Assembly: GCA_963703555.1 (NCBI GenBank)
Contig: CAVPEV010000038.1
Coordinates: 1 to 64,000, forward strand
From: CAVPEV01 sp963703555
Lineage (GTDB): Bacteria > Actinomycetota > Actinomycetes > Actinomycetales > Cellulomonadaceae
Length of the DNA: 64,000 nt
Direction of reading: 5' to 3'
Notes under the pieces: generated by a model
Told to the model about the DNA's origin: nothing
Databases searched by the model: none
The model's input: only the letters and a program-made list of their open reading frames with translations
Translations under genes and position numbers: made by a program
Shown: in pieces, positions 8,231 to 16,347 of the stretch
How the letters are laid out: each line of letters starts with the position of its first letter
Position numbering within the stretch: the first letter of the stretch is position 1

Positions 8231-9319
8231 GGCGGTGTAAAGGGGTGAGTGTGTCACCACCGGTATGATCTGCTGCTTTGGAGGTGGGGTGTGTGGTTCG
8301 TGGTGTGGTGTTGTCGGCGGTGGAGCGGGAGGAGATCTGTCGGGGAATCGTGATGGGCGAGTCTGGTCGGGTGATCGGGGCACGGCTGGGTCGGCATTAC
8401 TGCGTGGTGAACCGACAGATCGCCCGTCATGGTGGGCGGCGTGGCTATCGGGCGAATTCGGCGCAGGAGCGGACCGGTGTGCAGCGGGCCCGGCCTAAGG
8501 AGCGGAAGGTCGAGTCGGGTGCGCGGTTGGCGGCGGCGGTCAACGAGGGTCTGACCCGGCACTGGTCGCCCCGGCAGATCGCGCACAGACTGGTGGTGGA
8601 CCATCCGCACGAGGTGGAGTGGCGCGGGTCGCACGAAGCGGTCGACCAGGCCCTGTACTGCCAGGCCCGCGGGACGCTGACGGTCCAGCTGACCGGCGCC
8701 CTGCGCCGTGGCGGCACCCGCCGGGTCGGACAGGCAGAGCGGACGGCGCTCACCGAACGCCGCCAGCAGGTGATCCCGAACATGGTCCTGATCAGCGAAC
8801 GTCGTGGCGAGGTCGCCGACCGGGCCGTGCCAGGACACTGGGCAGGGAACCTCATCATGGGGGCGGGCAACGCGTCGGCGATCATCACCGTGGTGGAGCG
8901 CACCACCCGCTACGCCATCTGGGCGAAGGTCCCCTACGACCACAGCGCACCCCGCGTGGCGTTGCTGCTGTCCCAGGCCATGGGCCGCCTGCCGGCCCTG
9001 CTGCGCCGGTCCCTGACGTGGGACCAGGCCCGGCAGATGGCCCGCCACGCCGACTTCACCATCGCCACCAACATTCCTGTGTTCTTCGCCGACCCGCACT
9101 CACCATGGCAACGCGGCACCAACGAGAACACCAACGGCCTGCTCCGCGAGTTCTTTCCCAAGGGCACCGACCTCTGGGTGCATTCCCAGACCGACCTCGA
9201 CAACGTCGCCTACCTGCTCAACACCCGACCCCGCGAAACCCTTAACTGGCTCAAGCCAGCCGAGAAACTCGACCTGCTACTCTTAGAATCAGGCGACGCA
9301 CTCACCGGCTGAACTCGCC
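8231..9319 (+). mobile_element. IS30-family element inserted in another IS30 element
   Basis: The ends share an imperfect inverted repeat: 8231-8251 has ggcg...ggtgagtg, and the complement of 9299-9319 has ggcg...ccggtgagtg. The direct duplication ctg (8228-8230 and 9320-9322) flanks it; a 2-bp shift of the borders cannot be excluded. Its length of 1089 bp is normal for IS30. Its insertion splits the motif PWQRPSNEN of the outer IS30 transposase. Confidence 0.85.
8278..9312 (+). CDS. IS30-family transposase with altered catalytic motif
   Basis: This frame of about 344 codons starts at TTG 8278, or a little downstream. It shows the IS30 layout: N-terminal HTH region (SAVEREEICRGI), SPRQIAHRLVVDHP, core segments VPGHWAGNLIMG and LTWDQARQMARHADF, and C-terminal DPHSPWQRGTNENTNGLLREFFPKGTDL. 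In the family the first catalytic Asp lies in GHWEGDLI. Here the codons read GHWAGNLI, so both E and D are replaced (gca and aac). The frame is open, but the enzyme is predicted to be inactive in cis. It may be mobilised in trans or be a recently inactivated copy. Confidence 0.85.
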   Translation: MEVGCVVRGVVLSAVEREEICRGIVMGESGRVIGARLGRHYCVVNRQIARHGGRRGYRANSAQERTGVQRARPKERKVESGARLAAAVNEGLTRHWSPRQIAHRLVVDHPHEVEWRGSHEAVDQALYCQARGTLTVQLTGALRRGGTRRVGQAERTALTERRQQVIPNMVLISERRGEVADRAVPGHWAGNLIMGAGNASAIITVVERTTRYAIWAKVPYDHSAPRVALLLSQAMGRLPALLRRSLTWDQARQMARHADFTIATNIPVFFADPHSPWQRGTNENTNGLLREFFPKGTDLWVHSQTDLDNVAYLLNTRPRETLNWLKPAEKLDLLLLESGDALTG

Positions 9320-10160
9320 CTGGGACGCTGCCACGGCGAGTGCGGTTCGCAGAAGAACACCGGCATCCCCAACGCGGCGGCAATCTCGGCGTGCAGTGCC
9401 AGCTCGCTGCCCTGATCCCAAGTCAGCGACCGGCGTAGTTGCGCCGGCAGCGGCGCGAACGCGGCGATGATCGCGTCACGTACCGCCTCGGCGGTGTGCC
9501 GGCCGGGCAGGTGCAACACGATGGTGAACCGGGAACGGCGTTCGACCAGTGTGCCGATCGCCGAACGGTTCTGCTCCCCGGTGATCAAATCTCCTTCCCA
9601 ATGCCCGGGCACCGTCCGGTCGTGGGCCTCGGTCGGCCGCTGGTCGATCATGGTCATGTCCACCAGCTTCGTCGGGCGGCGCTGGCCTGGGCGCCGGTGC
9701 GGGTTGCGGCGTCGCCGGCCGGTGCGCAGCGCCTTGGGGAACTCGCGGCCCAGACCGCCCAGCTCGGGCCGGTAGACCGCCTGGTAGATCGTCTCCGGCA
9801 CCAGGTGTCGCTCGGGCTGGTCGGGGAACTCCTCGACCAACGCGTGGCTGATCTGCTCCGGACTCCAGCGCTTCGTCAACCGCGCGGCGACGAGCTCGCG
9901 CAGCACCTCGTCGTTGATCAGCCTGCCCCGTCCGGGGCGAGCGTGGCGTTCGACGGCCAGCCGTTGCGCCGTGAACGGCCGGTACCGCCCGTCGTCGGAG
10001 TCGGCGTTACGACGCAGCTCCCGGCTGATCGTCGACGGGCTCCGACCCAACTCGGTCGCGATCGATCGGACCGTATGCCCGGCACGATGCAACCCGGCGA
10101 TCCTGACCCGCTCGTCCTCGGACAAGTACCGCTCCGAGATCTGCGCCTTCCGAGTAGTGA

Positions 10161-11071
10161 GGGTGTTATTCACGGCGCCTACCATCCGAGTCTGAAGAGT
10201 TCGAGTCGTGTGACGGTGCGGATGACGGCGGGGAGTTCTTGGAGTCGGCCCCGGTAGCCGGTGGCGAGGACTTTCCATTCCTTGAGGTGGCGGATGGCGT
10301 GCTCGACCGCGGCGCGTATCGAGGAGACGGACTTGTTGAAGATCTTGTCGGCCTCGGATCGTTTCACCCCACGCGGCTTCTTGCGGGGCGTGATCGCATT
10401 CATGCCTACGTATCCGGTGTCCGCGATCCAAGCGGTGTCCTTCAGTTGGTCGTCCCATCCGCACAGCCGCAGCGCGGCAGCGTCGTGACGCGCACCGGCA
10501 ACCGGTTCGGACACGGTCGCCAACGTGCCGTCCGTCAGACAGGCGACTTGGACGTTCACGCACTGCACATGATGCTTTCCCGAGTAGTTCGCCTTCTCCA
10601 CGTCCCGCCCCTGACCTGGCCTGTTACCAGTCGGCACGAACGTCCCGTCAATCAGCAACACCCGCCCGACGGCCACGTCGGACAGTTGCGGCTCGCTCAT
10701 GCCCAGCACGTCCTGCAGCACCGGCATCATCCTCCTGACCACTCGTGAGATCGTAGCCTGCGATACTCCGAACAATTCAGCTACGACCATCTGCGTCAAG
10801 TTCAGTCGTAGCAGCACCAGCGTCGCTTCCACCTGGGCATCGAAATCCAGGGCGAATGGCGACTCGTCCAGGCACCGCCCGGTCAGGACCTGTCGAACGC
10901 GTCCCACCAGTTCTGCGACCAGGTCGTCACCCAGGCCCGTGGCACAGTGCTAACGCATCGGCCCTCCTCGCGAAGAACGAACTGTTGACAAGCCCATTCG
11001 TCAACGAGAGGGCCGATGCTCCCCTCAACGACACGCCAGATCGTCAAACCGCAATCTCGTGAATAACACCC
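10161..11071 (-). mobile_element. IS5-family element type a, copy A
   Basis: Perfect 13-bp terminal repeats (gggtgttattcac at 10161-10173 and its complement at 11059-11071) bound a 911-bp element. It is flanked by the 3-bp duplication tga (10158-10160 and 11072-11074). Excising it rejoins the IS30 transposase frame exactly. A second copy in inverted orientation starts at 12808. Confidence 0.93.
10179..10907 (-). CDS. IS5-family transposase (type a, copy A)
   Basis: This 242-residue transposase of the DDE_Tnp_4 type has an N-terminal helix-turn-helix (QMVVAELFGVSQATISRVV). The catalytic core shows LLIDGTFVPTGNRPGQ (first Asp), a GARHDAAALR motif, WIADTGYVG (second Asp) and a C-terminal SVSSIRAAVEHAIRHLKEW holding the Glu. 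The start is a GTG at 10907. The frame extends further upstream without a good start, and copy B begins a few codons earlier in the same context. All catalytic residues are present. Confidence 0.88.
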   Translation of the reverse strand: MGRVRQVLTGRCLDESPFALDFDAQVEATLVLLRLNLTQMVVAELFGVSQATISRVVRRMMPVLQDVLGMSEPQLSDVAVGRVLLIDGTFVPTGNRPGQGRDVEKANYSGKHHVQCVNVQVACLTDGTLATVSEPVAGARHDAAALRLCGWDDQLKDTAWIADTGYVGMNAITPRKKPRGVKRSEADKIFNKSVSSIRAAVEHAIRHLKEWKVLATGYRGRLQELPAVIRTVTRLELFRLGW

Positions 11072-11274
11072 TGATCACTGGCGGATAGTGCAGTCGCCGA
11101 CCGCTGCTGCTAGTGATCTCACGGCCGTGTCGCCACCGCGTCCCGGTCCGCCGATTGATGCCCACCACCCGGCATGCCTCCGCATTCGGCACTCCGCGGG
11201 CGATCAACCGCCCGAACTGCTCACGCTTCGCCGACTGCGGCGCCACACCTCGCCGACCATGCCCCATCCGAACT

Positions 11275-11943
11275 CCCGAACACCTCCGGTGTTGCGACGA
11301 TGCCTGGAATCCGCCCCCAGCGTTGACACCCCGCGACCGCCAGCAGCTGCTGGACAGGGAACGCGTAGATGTATACGCCGTACGAGATGTCGCGCCGCTG
11401 CGCGATTCGCGGCGCGGGCACCACCGAGGCGCCCCACAGGATCACGTACGTCACGAACGGCGCTGCCGCCTGCATCCCCCAGCCGTCGATCCCGATGACC
11501 AGGGTGGCGCCGACGAGCACCGACACGATCGCACCGAGCCAGTGCAGCGGTATTCGCGTTCGCAGCAGGTAGAGCAGAGCACCGCCGAGGAAGAACGGCA
11601 GCAGCTTGATCAGCAGGGAGGCATCGCCGTTGCCCAGGTAGGACTGCACGGTCTGTGAAGAGCCTGCGCCGCGACCGATACCACGAACAATCCACCGATG
11701 AACCACGGCGAGCGCCGCGCGACCGCAAGGAAGCCGAGTGCACCGATGATGAGGTAGCAGATGAACTCGTAGTACAAGGTCCAGAGGGAGCCGTTCCACG
11801 CCCCCGGGTAGGGCACACCCAGTGGGGTCCCTGCAATGTCCCACACAGATATCTTGAGCGGAGCATTCGCAATGAGGAACACGCCGGGCTGGGTCGGCGT
11901 CGCGAGGTACCCGTCGAGCGTGCCGTGCGCGCTCGCGTACCTG
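11275..11943 (-). pseudogene. Acyltransferase-3 (OafA-like) middle and C-terminal fragment, frameshifted
   Basis: Reading leftwards from the IS border, the frame gives YASAHGTLDGYLATPTQPGV, then PYPGAWNGSLWTLYYEFICY. This NGSLWTL.YEF signature is a hallmark of acyltransferase-3 proteins. Near 11665 the frame shifts, and the second frame continues GSSQTVQSYLGNGDASLLIK, LLPFFLGGALLYLL and ISYGVYIYAFPVQQLLAV, the family's C-terminal helices. The N-terminus, with the first helices and catalytic His, is cut off by the IS5-type element at 11944, and the far end is cut near the IS30 border. It is a different gene from the fragment at 1649-1992, because both contain the same C-terminal helix. Confidence 0.82.
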
Positions 11944-12798
11944 GAGGGTTATTCACAGTTGATCTTGTAGAAGTGGAGCGCGATCACGGTTGTGATCGTT
12001 TCGGTGAATGTTGACAGCGATCGGCGGTAGTCGGTGTGCAGGATGCGCCAGGTCTTGAGGTTGGCGATGGTTCGCTCGATCATGTAGCGGATGCTGCTGA
12101 CGTCGTTGTTGAACTGTTTCTCCCAGTCCAGCAGGTTCCGGTGTGCGGGTTTCTTGATGGGGCTCAGCATGCCGGCCCCGATGTATCCCTTGTCGCCCAT
12201 CCAGTTGCTGGGGTCCAGGGTGTCCAGGACGGCGGACATCCGCAGGGCTGCCATGTCGTGGCGGCACCCGTCGACGGCGTCCGAGATCCACACGAGCCGC
12301 CCGGCCAGGTCGCAGACGACCTGCACGCTCATGGCGGTGGTCTTGTGCTTGCCGGACCACAGCTGGCGCTGGTCGTGCAAGGACCAGCACGGCAGCAGGG
12401 TGCCGTCCACGATGTACTGGGTGCGGGGGTCCAGGTCCTCGGCGACCGGCACGTAGTCCACCAGCACCCGCCCGAGCACGCCAGTCAGCGCGGTGACAGC
12501 ACGACTGATCGTCGGCTGGGAGACCCCGAACTGCTCACCGATCTCGCCCTGCACGCGATTCTTGCGCAGATAGGTCAAGGTCACCACGACCGAGTTCCAC
12601 AATCCCACCGGCGGCCACTTGATCGTCTCGTCGTCACAGCGTGCGGCCCGCACGCCCACGCACAGGTCCAGGATCTGAGCCTTCGTGAAGCCTGTAGTAA
12701 GATACATGCCGGTGGTCCGCCTCTCTAGAATTGAGCCTCGTAACCCAATTCTTTCAAGAAGCGGACCGCCCCTTACGTAGGCACGCCGGACAACCCTC
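11944..12798 (-). mobile_element. IS5-family element type b
   Basis: The best borders are gagggttattc at 11944 and the complement of gagggttgtcc ending at 12798, giving an 855-bp element around one transposase gene. The repeats are imperfect. No target duplication is visible (ctg on the left, gtt on the right). The two flanks are acyltransferase pieces in opposite orientation, which suggests that a rearrangement ended here after insertion. Confidence 0.7.
11949..12707 (-). CDS. IS5-family transposase (type b)
   Basis: This 252-residue protein has an N-terminal helix-turn-helix (GEIGEQFGVSQPTISRAV). Its DDE_Tnp_4 core shows YIVDGTLLPCWSL (first Asp), VDGCRHDMAALR, WMGDKGYIGAGM (second Asp) and DVSSIRYMIERTIANLKTW with the Glu. 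It resembles the type a transposase in layout but is clearly divergent in sequence. The stop codon lies almost inside the terminal repeat, as is common in compact IS5 elements. It appears intact. Confidence 0.88.
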   Translation of the reverse strand: MYLTTGFTKAQILDLCVGVRAARCDDETIKWPPVGLWNSVVVTLTYLRKNRVQGEIGEQFGVSQPTISRAVTALTGVLGRVLVDYVPVAEDLDPRTQYIVDGTLLPCWSLHDQRQLWSGKHKTTAMSVQVVCDLAGRLVWISDAVDGCRHDMAALRMSAVLDTLDPSNWMGDKGYIGAGMLSPIKKPAHRNLLDWEKQFNNDVSSIRYMIERTIANLKTWRILHTDYRRSLSTFTETITTVIALHFYKINCE

Positions 12799-13181
12799 GT
12801 TCAGTCAGGGTGTTATTCACGAGATTGCGGTTTGACGATCTGGCGTGTCGTTGAGGGGAGCATCGGCCCTCTCGTTGAAGAATGGACTTGTCAACAGTTC
12901 GTTCTTCGCGAGGAGGGCCGATGCGTTAGCACTGTACCACGGGGCTGGATGACGACTTGATCGCGGAGCTGGTGGGACGCGTTCGAGAGGTCCTGACCGG
13001 GCGGTGCCTGGACGAGTCGCCATTCGCCCTGGATTTCGATGCCCAGGTGGAGGCGACGCTGGTGCTGCTACGACTGAACTTGACGCAGATGGTCGTAGCT
13101 GAATTGTTCGGAGTATCGCAGGCTACGATCTCACGAGTGGTCAGGAGGATGATGCCGGTGCTGCAGGAGGTGCTGGGCATG

Positions 13182-14481
13182 CAGGGTCCCGGCAAAGTCA
13201 TGGCGTTGGGGCTGTGACCTGCGCGTCTGTGGTGTGACACGCCGGGTGGGTTGAGGTGCGGGCGTGGTGCTGGCGGTGAGGATGGAAGTTCCCACGCCGC
13301 CGTCCGCACCGGAGCACCACGCCCGCCATGTCATCTTCGCCTGCCGCCACCATGTCCGTCGAGCCCGAGGGGCTGGCTCGCCCTGGTCTGCTGGAGCTCC
13401 TGGAGCGCGTGAGCGATCCCCGGGCCCGTCGTGGGGTGCGGCACCGGTTCGCCCCGGTCCTGGCCGTGGCGCTGGCCGGGGTTCTGGCCGGTGCCCGTTC
13501 GTTCGTTGCCATCGGCGAATGGGTCGCCGATGCCGACGCCGGGGTGCTGGCACGGTTGGGGATCGCCGGCGCGCGCCGCCCGTGCGAGGCCACGATCCGA
13601 CGGGCACTGACCCGGGTGGACGCCGACCTGCTCGATGCCGTGGTCGGGGCATGGATGCGGACCCGGGTCGGTCTGCTCGGCGGGCGGCGGGTCATCGCCA
13701 TCGACGGCAAGACGGTCCGCGGCGCTCGCGCCGGCGCAAGGGTCGCACCGCACCTGGTCGCCGCCCTGGACCACACGATGGGGGTCGTGCTGGGGCAGGT
13801 GCAGGTCGCGGCCAAGAGCAACGAGATTCCCGCCCTGCGGACCCTGCTGGAAGCATTTGACCTGGTCGGGGCCGTGGTCACGGCCGATGCGATGCACACC
13901 CAGATCACCACCGCGCAGTACGTCATCGGCCGTGGTGGGCACTACGTGTTCACTGTCAAGGCGAACCAGGGCGGCCTGTTCCGTCGGTGCAAGGCGCTGC
14001 CATGGGCAGACATCCGCGCGGTCACGACGCTGGATCGTGGGCACGGGCGTCGGGTTCGGCGCACGATCAAGGTCGCCGCCGCCCCGGCCGTGCTGGACTT
14101 CGCCGGCGCGGTCCAGGTCGCCCAGATCCGACGCACCCGCACCCACAGTGGCAAGAAGACCGTCGAGGTCGTCTACGTGATCACCTCGATGACCTCCGCC
14201 GAGGCTCCACCGGCCCAGCTCGCTGCGTGGGTTCAGGGCCATTGGGGCATCGAGAACCGGCTGCACCGGGTCCGGGACGTCGTCTTCGACGAAGACCGCT
14301 CAGCCGTGCGCACCGGCCACGCGCCCCGGGTCATGGCCATCCTGCGATCGACCGCCATCAGCGTCCTACGCCTGACCGGGACCACCTGCATCGCCGCGGC
14401 GACCCGACATCACGCCCGCGACGCGGCCCGGCCCGTCGAACTCTTGCTGACCTGCTGAAACACGACTTTGCCGGGACCCTG
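13182..14481 (+). mobile_element. ISAs1-family element, copy 2
   Basis: It is 1300 bp with the same perfect 17-bp terminal repeats as copy 1 (13182-13198 and 14465-14481). A perfect 10-bp duplication gctgggcatg (13172-13181 and 14482-14491) flanks it. It is inserted in the IS5 type a transposase gene of copy B. With copy 1 it forms a long inverted repeat about 5 kb apart. Confidence 0.95.
13328..14458 (+). CDS. ISAs1-family transposase (copy 2)
   Basis: This 376-residue DDE transposase is essentially identical to copy 1. It has the same SDPRARRGVRH N-terminal motif, VIAIDGKTVRGA and AVVTADAMHTQ with the aspartates, and GHWGIENRLHRVRDVVFDED with the catalytic Glu. The only difference I noticed is an Arg in place of Trp in GGRRVIAIDG. 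Intact termini and intact flanking duplications suggest a recent insertion and a likely active element. Confidence 0.93.
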   Translation: MSSSPAATMSVEPEGLARPGLLELLERVSDPRARRGVRHRFAPVLAVALAGVLAGARSFVAIGEWVADADAGVLARLGIAGARRPCEATIRRALTRVDADLLDAVVGAWMRTRVGLLGGRRVIAIDGKTVRGARAGARVAPHLVAALDHTMGVVLGQVQVAAKSNEIPALRTLLEAFDLVGAVVTADAMHTQITTAQYVIGRGGHYVFTVKANQGGLFRRCKALPWADIRAVTTLDRGHGRRVRRTIKVAAAPAVLDFAGAVQVAQIRRTRTHSGKKTVEVVYVITSMTSAEAPPAQLAAWVQGHWGIENRLHRVRDVVFDEDRSAVRTGHAPRVMAILRSTAISVLRLTGTTCIAAATRHHARDAARPVELLLTC

Positions 14482-15028
14482 GCTGGGCATGAGCGAGCCG
14501 CAACTGTCCGACGTGGCCGTCGGGCGGGTGTTGCTGATTGACGGGACGTTCGTGCCGACTGGTAACAGGCCAGGTCAGGGCCGGGACGTGGAGAAGGCGA
14601 ACTACTCGGGCAAGCATCATGTGCAGTGCGTGAACGTCCAGGTCGCCTGTCTGACGGACGGCACGTTGGCGACCGTGTCCGAACCGGTTGCCGGTGCGCG
14701 TCACGACGCTGCCGCGCTGCGGCTGTGCGGATGGGACGACCAACTGAAGGACACCGCTTGGATCGCGGACACCGGATACGTAGGCGTGAATGCGATCACG
14801 CCCCGCAAGAAGCCGCGTGGGGTGAAACGATCCGAGGCCGACAAGATCTTCAACAAGTCCGTCTCCTCGATACGCGCCGCGGTCGAGCACGCCATCCGCC
14901 ACCTCAAGGAATGGAAAGTCCTCGCCACCGGCTACCGGAGCCGACTCCAAGAACTCCCCGCCGTCATCCGCACCGTCACACGACTCGAACTCTTCAGACT
15001 CGGATGGTAGGCGCCGTGAATAACACCC

Positions 15029-15272
15029 TCAGTCTTCACGCGGCGTCGACACGGGGGCGTACAATCACGGTATCGTTCTGTTCAGCATCCTGGCGGTGCT
15101 CGGGACGTTTCCTCTCGCCGTGGCCAGCTGGTTCCTCGTCGAGCGGCCGGTGATGCGGGCGGCCCGTCGGGGCGCGGGCGGTCACCGGGCGAGGACGCCG
15201 CTCAGCCTCGACCCGCAACGCGTGCCGGAGGAGCCGTCATGCATCGGTCGATGTCCCAGATGCGGAGGCTGA
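15029..15272 (+). pseudogene. Acyltransferase-3 (OafA-like) C-terminal tail
   Basis: The frame reads SSRGVDTGAYNHGIVLFSIL, AVLGTFPLAVASWFLVERPV, MRAARRGAGGHRA and ends at a tga at 15270-15272. The last transmembrane helix followed by WFLVERPVMR is the standard C-terminal signature of OafA/YrhL-like acyltransferase-3 proteins. A few upstream codons of the same frame lie at 12799-12807, on the other side of the IS5 copy B insertion. Everything before that was lost at the border of the type b IS5 element. This is the third broken acyltransferase gene in the region and directly abuts the polysaccharide cluster. Confidence 0.75.
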
Positions 15273-15406
15273 GCCGGCTAGCGCCAAGCGCTGACCGGAC
15301 CCGACCGTTGGTGGCCGCTAGGCGGTTGAGGGGACCCAGTCGGCAAAGGCGGGTTGAGTGCTCCGATGCCGCTGCGCGTGTGTGACTTCGCGAGCTGCGC
15401 CGCGGC

Positions 15407-16345
15407 CTAACCGACCGGGTCGGCCTGCCCGGATGCCAGTCTGAGGAATTCGTCGTAGTCCCGGATGTAGTCCGATCCGTCGTACTGGAGTGAAGCGAAC
15501 ACGCCGAGAACGGCGTCGGGGGAGTAGCCGAACTGCGTACCCCAGATCATGGCGGGCATGTAGAGGGCGAGGCCAGGCCGGTCTAGTAGGACCTCCTGCC
15601 GCCGGGTGCCGTCGTCGACGATGCACCGGACCGATCCGGCGAGGCAGACCAGCACCTGCTCGCACCTGTGGTGGGCGTGCTCGCCGCGGACGTCCTTGGA
15701 CGGGACCCCGAACACGGCGAAGAAGCGAGCGGGCTGGAACGGCAGGTCCCGTGTGAGCTCGACGGCGGCAAGCGACCCGCGAAGGTCATGGGCGAGCGTC
15801 ACCGGGAAGAGGCGTGCGCCGCCCACCAGCTCGACCGGTTCCGAGACCGCGGTGGCAACAGGTGCCGCGCTCGTGACGGGTTCGTGCACGTAGCCCTTGA
15901 TGCGGGCCGGGTTCCCTACGACGATCGCGTTGGCCGGCACGTCACGGGTGACCACCGCACCGGCGCCGACCATCGCACCGCGGCCGATGCGGACGCCGGG
16001 CAGGATGACCGCACCGCCGCCGAGCGACGCGCCCTGACCGACGATGGTGGTCGCGAGCTTCTCCGGGTAGTGCTTGCTCCGCGGGAACGGGTCGTTCGTG
16101 AACGTGACGTTCGGTCCGACGAAGACATCGTCCGCGAGGCGTATGCCATCCCATACCTGGACGCCGGACTTGAGAGTCACGCGGTCGCCGATGACGACGT
16201 CGTTCTCGACGAAGACATGGTCGTTGACGTTGCAGTCCGCGCCGATGACCGCCCCGGGCAGCACGTGGGCGAACGCCCAGATGTGAGTGCCCTCGCCGAC
16301 CTGCGTCGATTCGCAGATTCCCTGCGGGTGCACGAAGAAGTCCAT
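15407..16345 (-). CDS. WxcM-like fusion: sugar N-acetyltransferase + dTDP-hexose 3,4-ketoisomerase
   Basis: This 312-residue protein has two domains. Residues about 1-160 form a left-handed beta-helix acyltransferase of hexapeptide repeats (GEGTHIWAFAHVLPGAVIG, IGRGAMVGAGAVVTRDVP, NPARIKGYV). Residues about 178-312 are a FdtA/QdtA-type cupin (RFFAVFGVPSKDVRGEHAH, HRCEQVLVCLAG, YSPDAVLGVFASLQYDGSDY). FdtA enzymes isomerise dTDP-4-keto-6-deoxyglucose to the 3-keto sugar. After transamination the acetyltransferase would make a 3-acetamido-3,6-dideoxyhexose (Fuc3NAc or Qui3NAc). The partner aminotransferase is at 17703. I chose MDFFVHPQG as start because the upstream extension overlaps the GtrA gene and lacks similarity. 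Confidence 0.87.
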   Translation of the reverse strand: MDFFVHPQGICESTQVGEGTHIWAFAHVLPGAVIGADCNVNDHVFVENDVVIGDRVTLKSGVQVWDGIRLADDVFVGPNVTFTNDPFPRSKHYPEKLATTIVGQGASLGGGAVILPGVRIGRGAMVGAGAVVTRDVPANAIVVGNPARIKGYVHEPVTSAAPVATAVSEPVELVGGARLFPVTLAHDLRGSLAAVELTRDLPFQPARFFAVFGVPSKDVRGEHAHHRCEQVLVCLAGSVRCIVDDGTRRQEVLLDRPGLALYMPAMIWGTQFGYSPDAVLGVFASLQYDGSDYIRDYDEFLRLASGQADPVG

Positions 16346-16347
16346 CG

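Larger units (their letters stand above)
8046..11267 (-). pseudogene. IS30-family transposase, broken by three later IS insertions
   Basis: The gene reads in three pieces on the minus strand: 11267-11072 (KREQFGRLIARGVPNAEACRVVG..., ending RLHYPPVI), 10160-9320 (TTRKAQISERYLSEDE... through PGHWEGDLITG and LTWDQGSELA to EPHSPWQR) and about 8230-8046 (PSNENTNGLLRQYFPKGTNL... to the stop). Removing IS5 (10161-11071, duplication tga) restores VITTRKAQISE. Removing the second IS30 element (8231-9319, duplication ctg) restores SPWQRPSNENTNGLL. ISAs1 copy 1 sits at the stop codon. All fragments keep an open frame, so the gene died by insertion rather than mutation. Confidence 0.92.
12957..15010 (+). 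pseudogene. IS5-family transposase (type a, copy B), disrupted by ISAs1
   Basis: The N-terminal part is at 12957-13181 (IAELVGRVREVLTGRCLDES... to VLQEVLGM). The remainder resumes at 14482-15010 (GMSEPQLSDVAVGRVLLIDG... to LELFRLGW). The duplicated 10 bp gctgggcatg at both junctions of ISAs1 encodes the LGM of the original sequence. Excision would restore a product nearly identical to copy A (VLQEVLG here against VLQDVLG). Confidence 0.92.
12808..15028 (+). mobile_element. IS5-family element type a, copy B, split by ISAs1
   Basis: Terminal repeats are identical to copy A (gggtgttattcac at 12808-12820 and its complement at 15016-15028), and the 3-bp duplication tca flanks it (12805-12807 and 15029-15031). 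A complete ISAs1 element at 13182-14481 interrupts it. Without the insert it would be about 911 bp, the same as copy A. The element is inverted with respect to copy A and inserted in an acyltransferase remnant. Confidence 0.93.

Noticed and set aside
1..15272. A composite transposon with a passenger resistance or defence module in the IS block.
   Set aside because: The DNA between IS elements consists only of acyltransferase remnants and one unknown truncated gene; no intact passenger gene is present.
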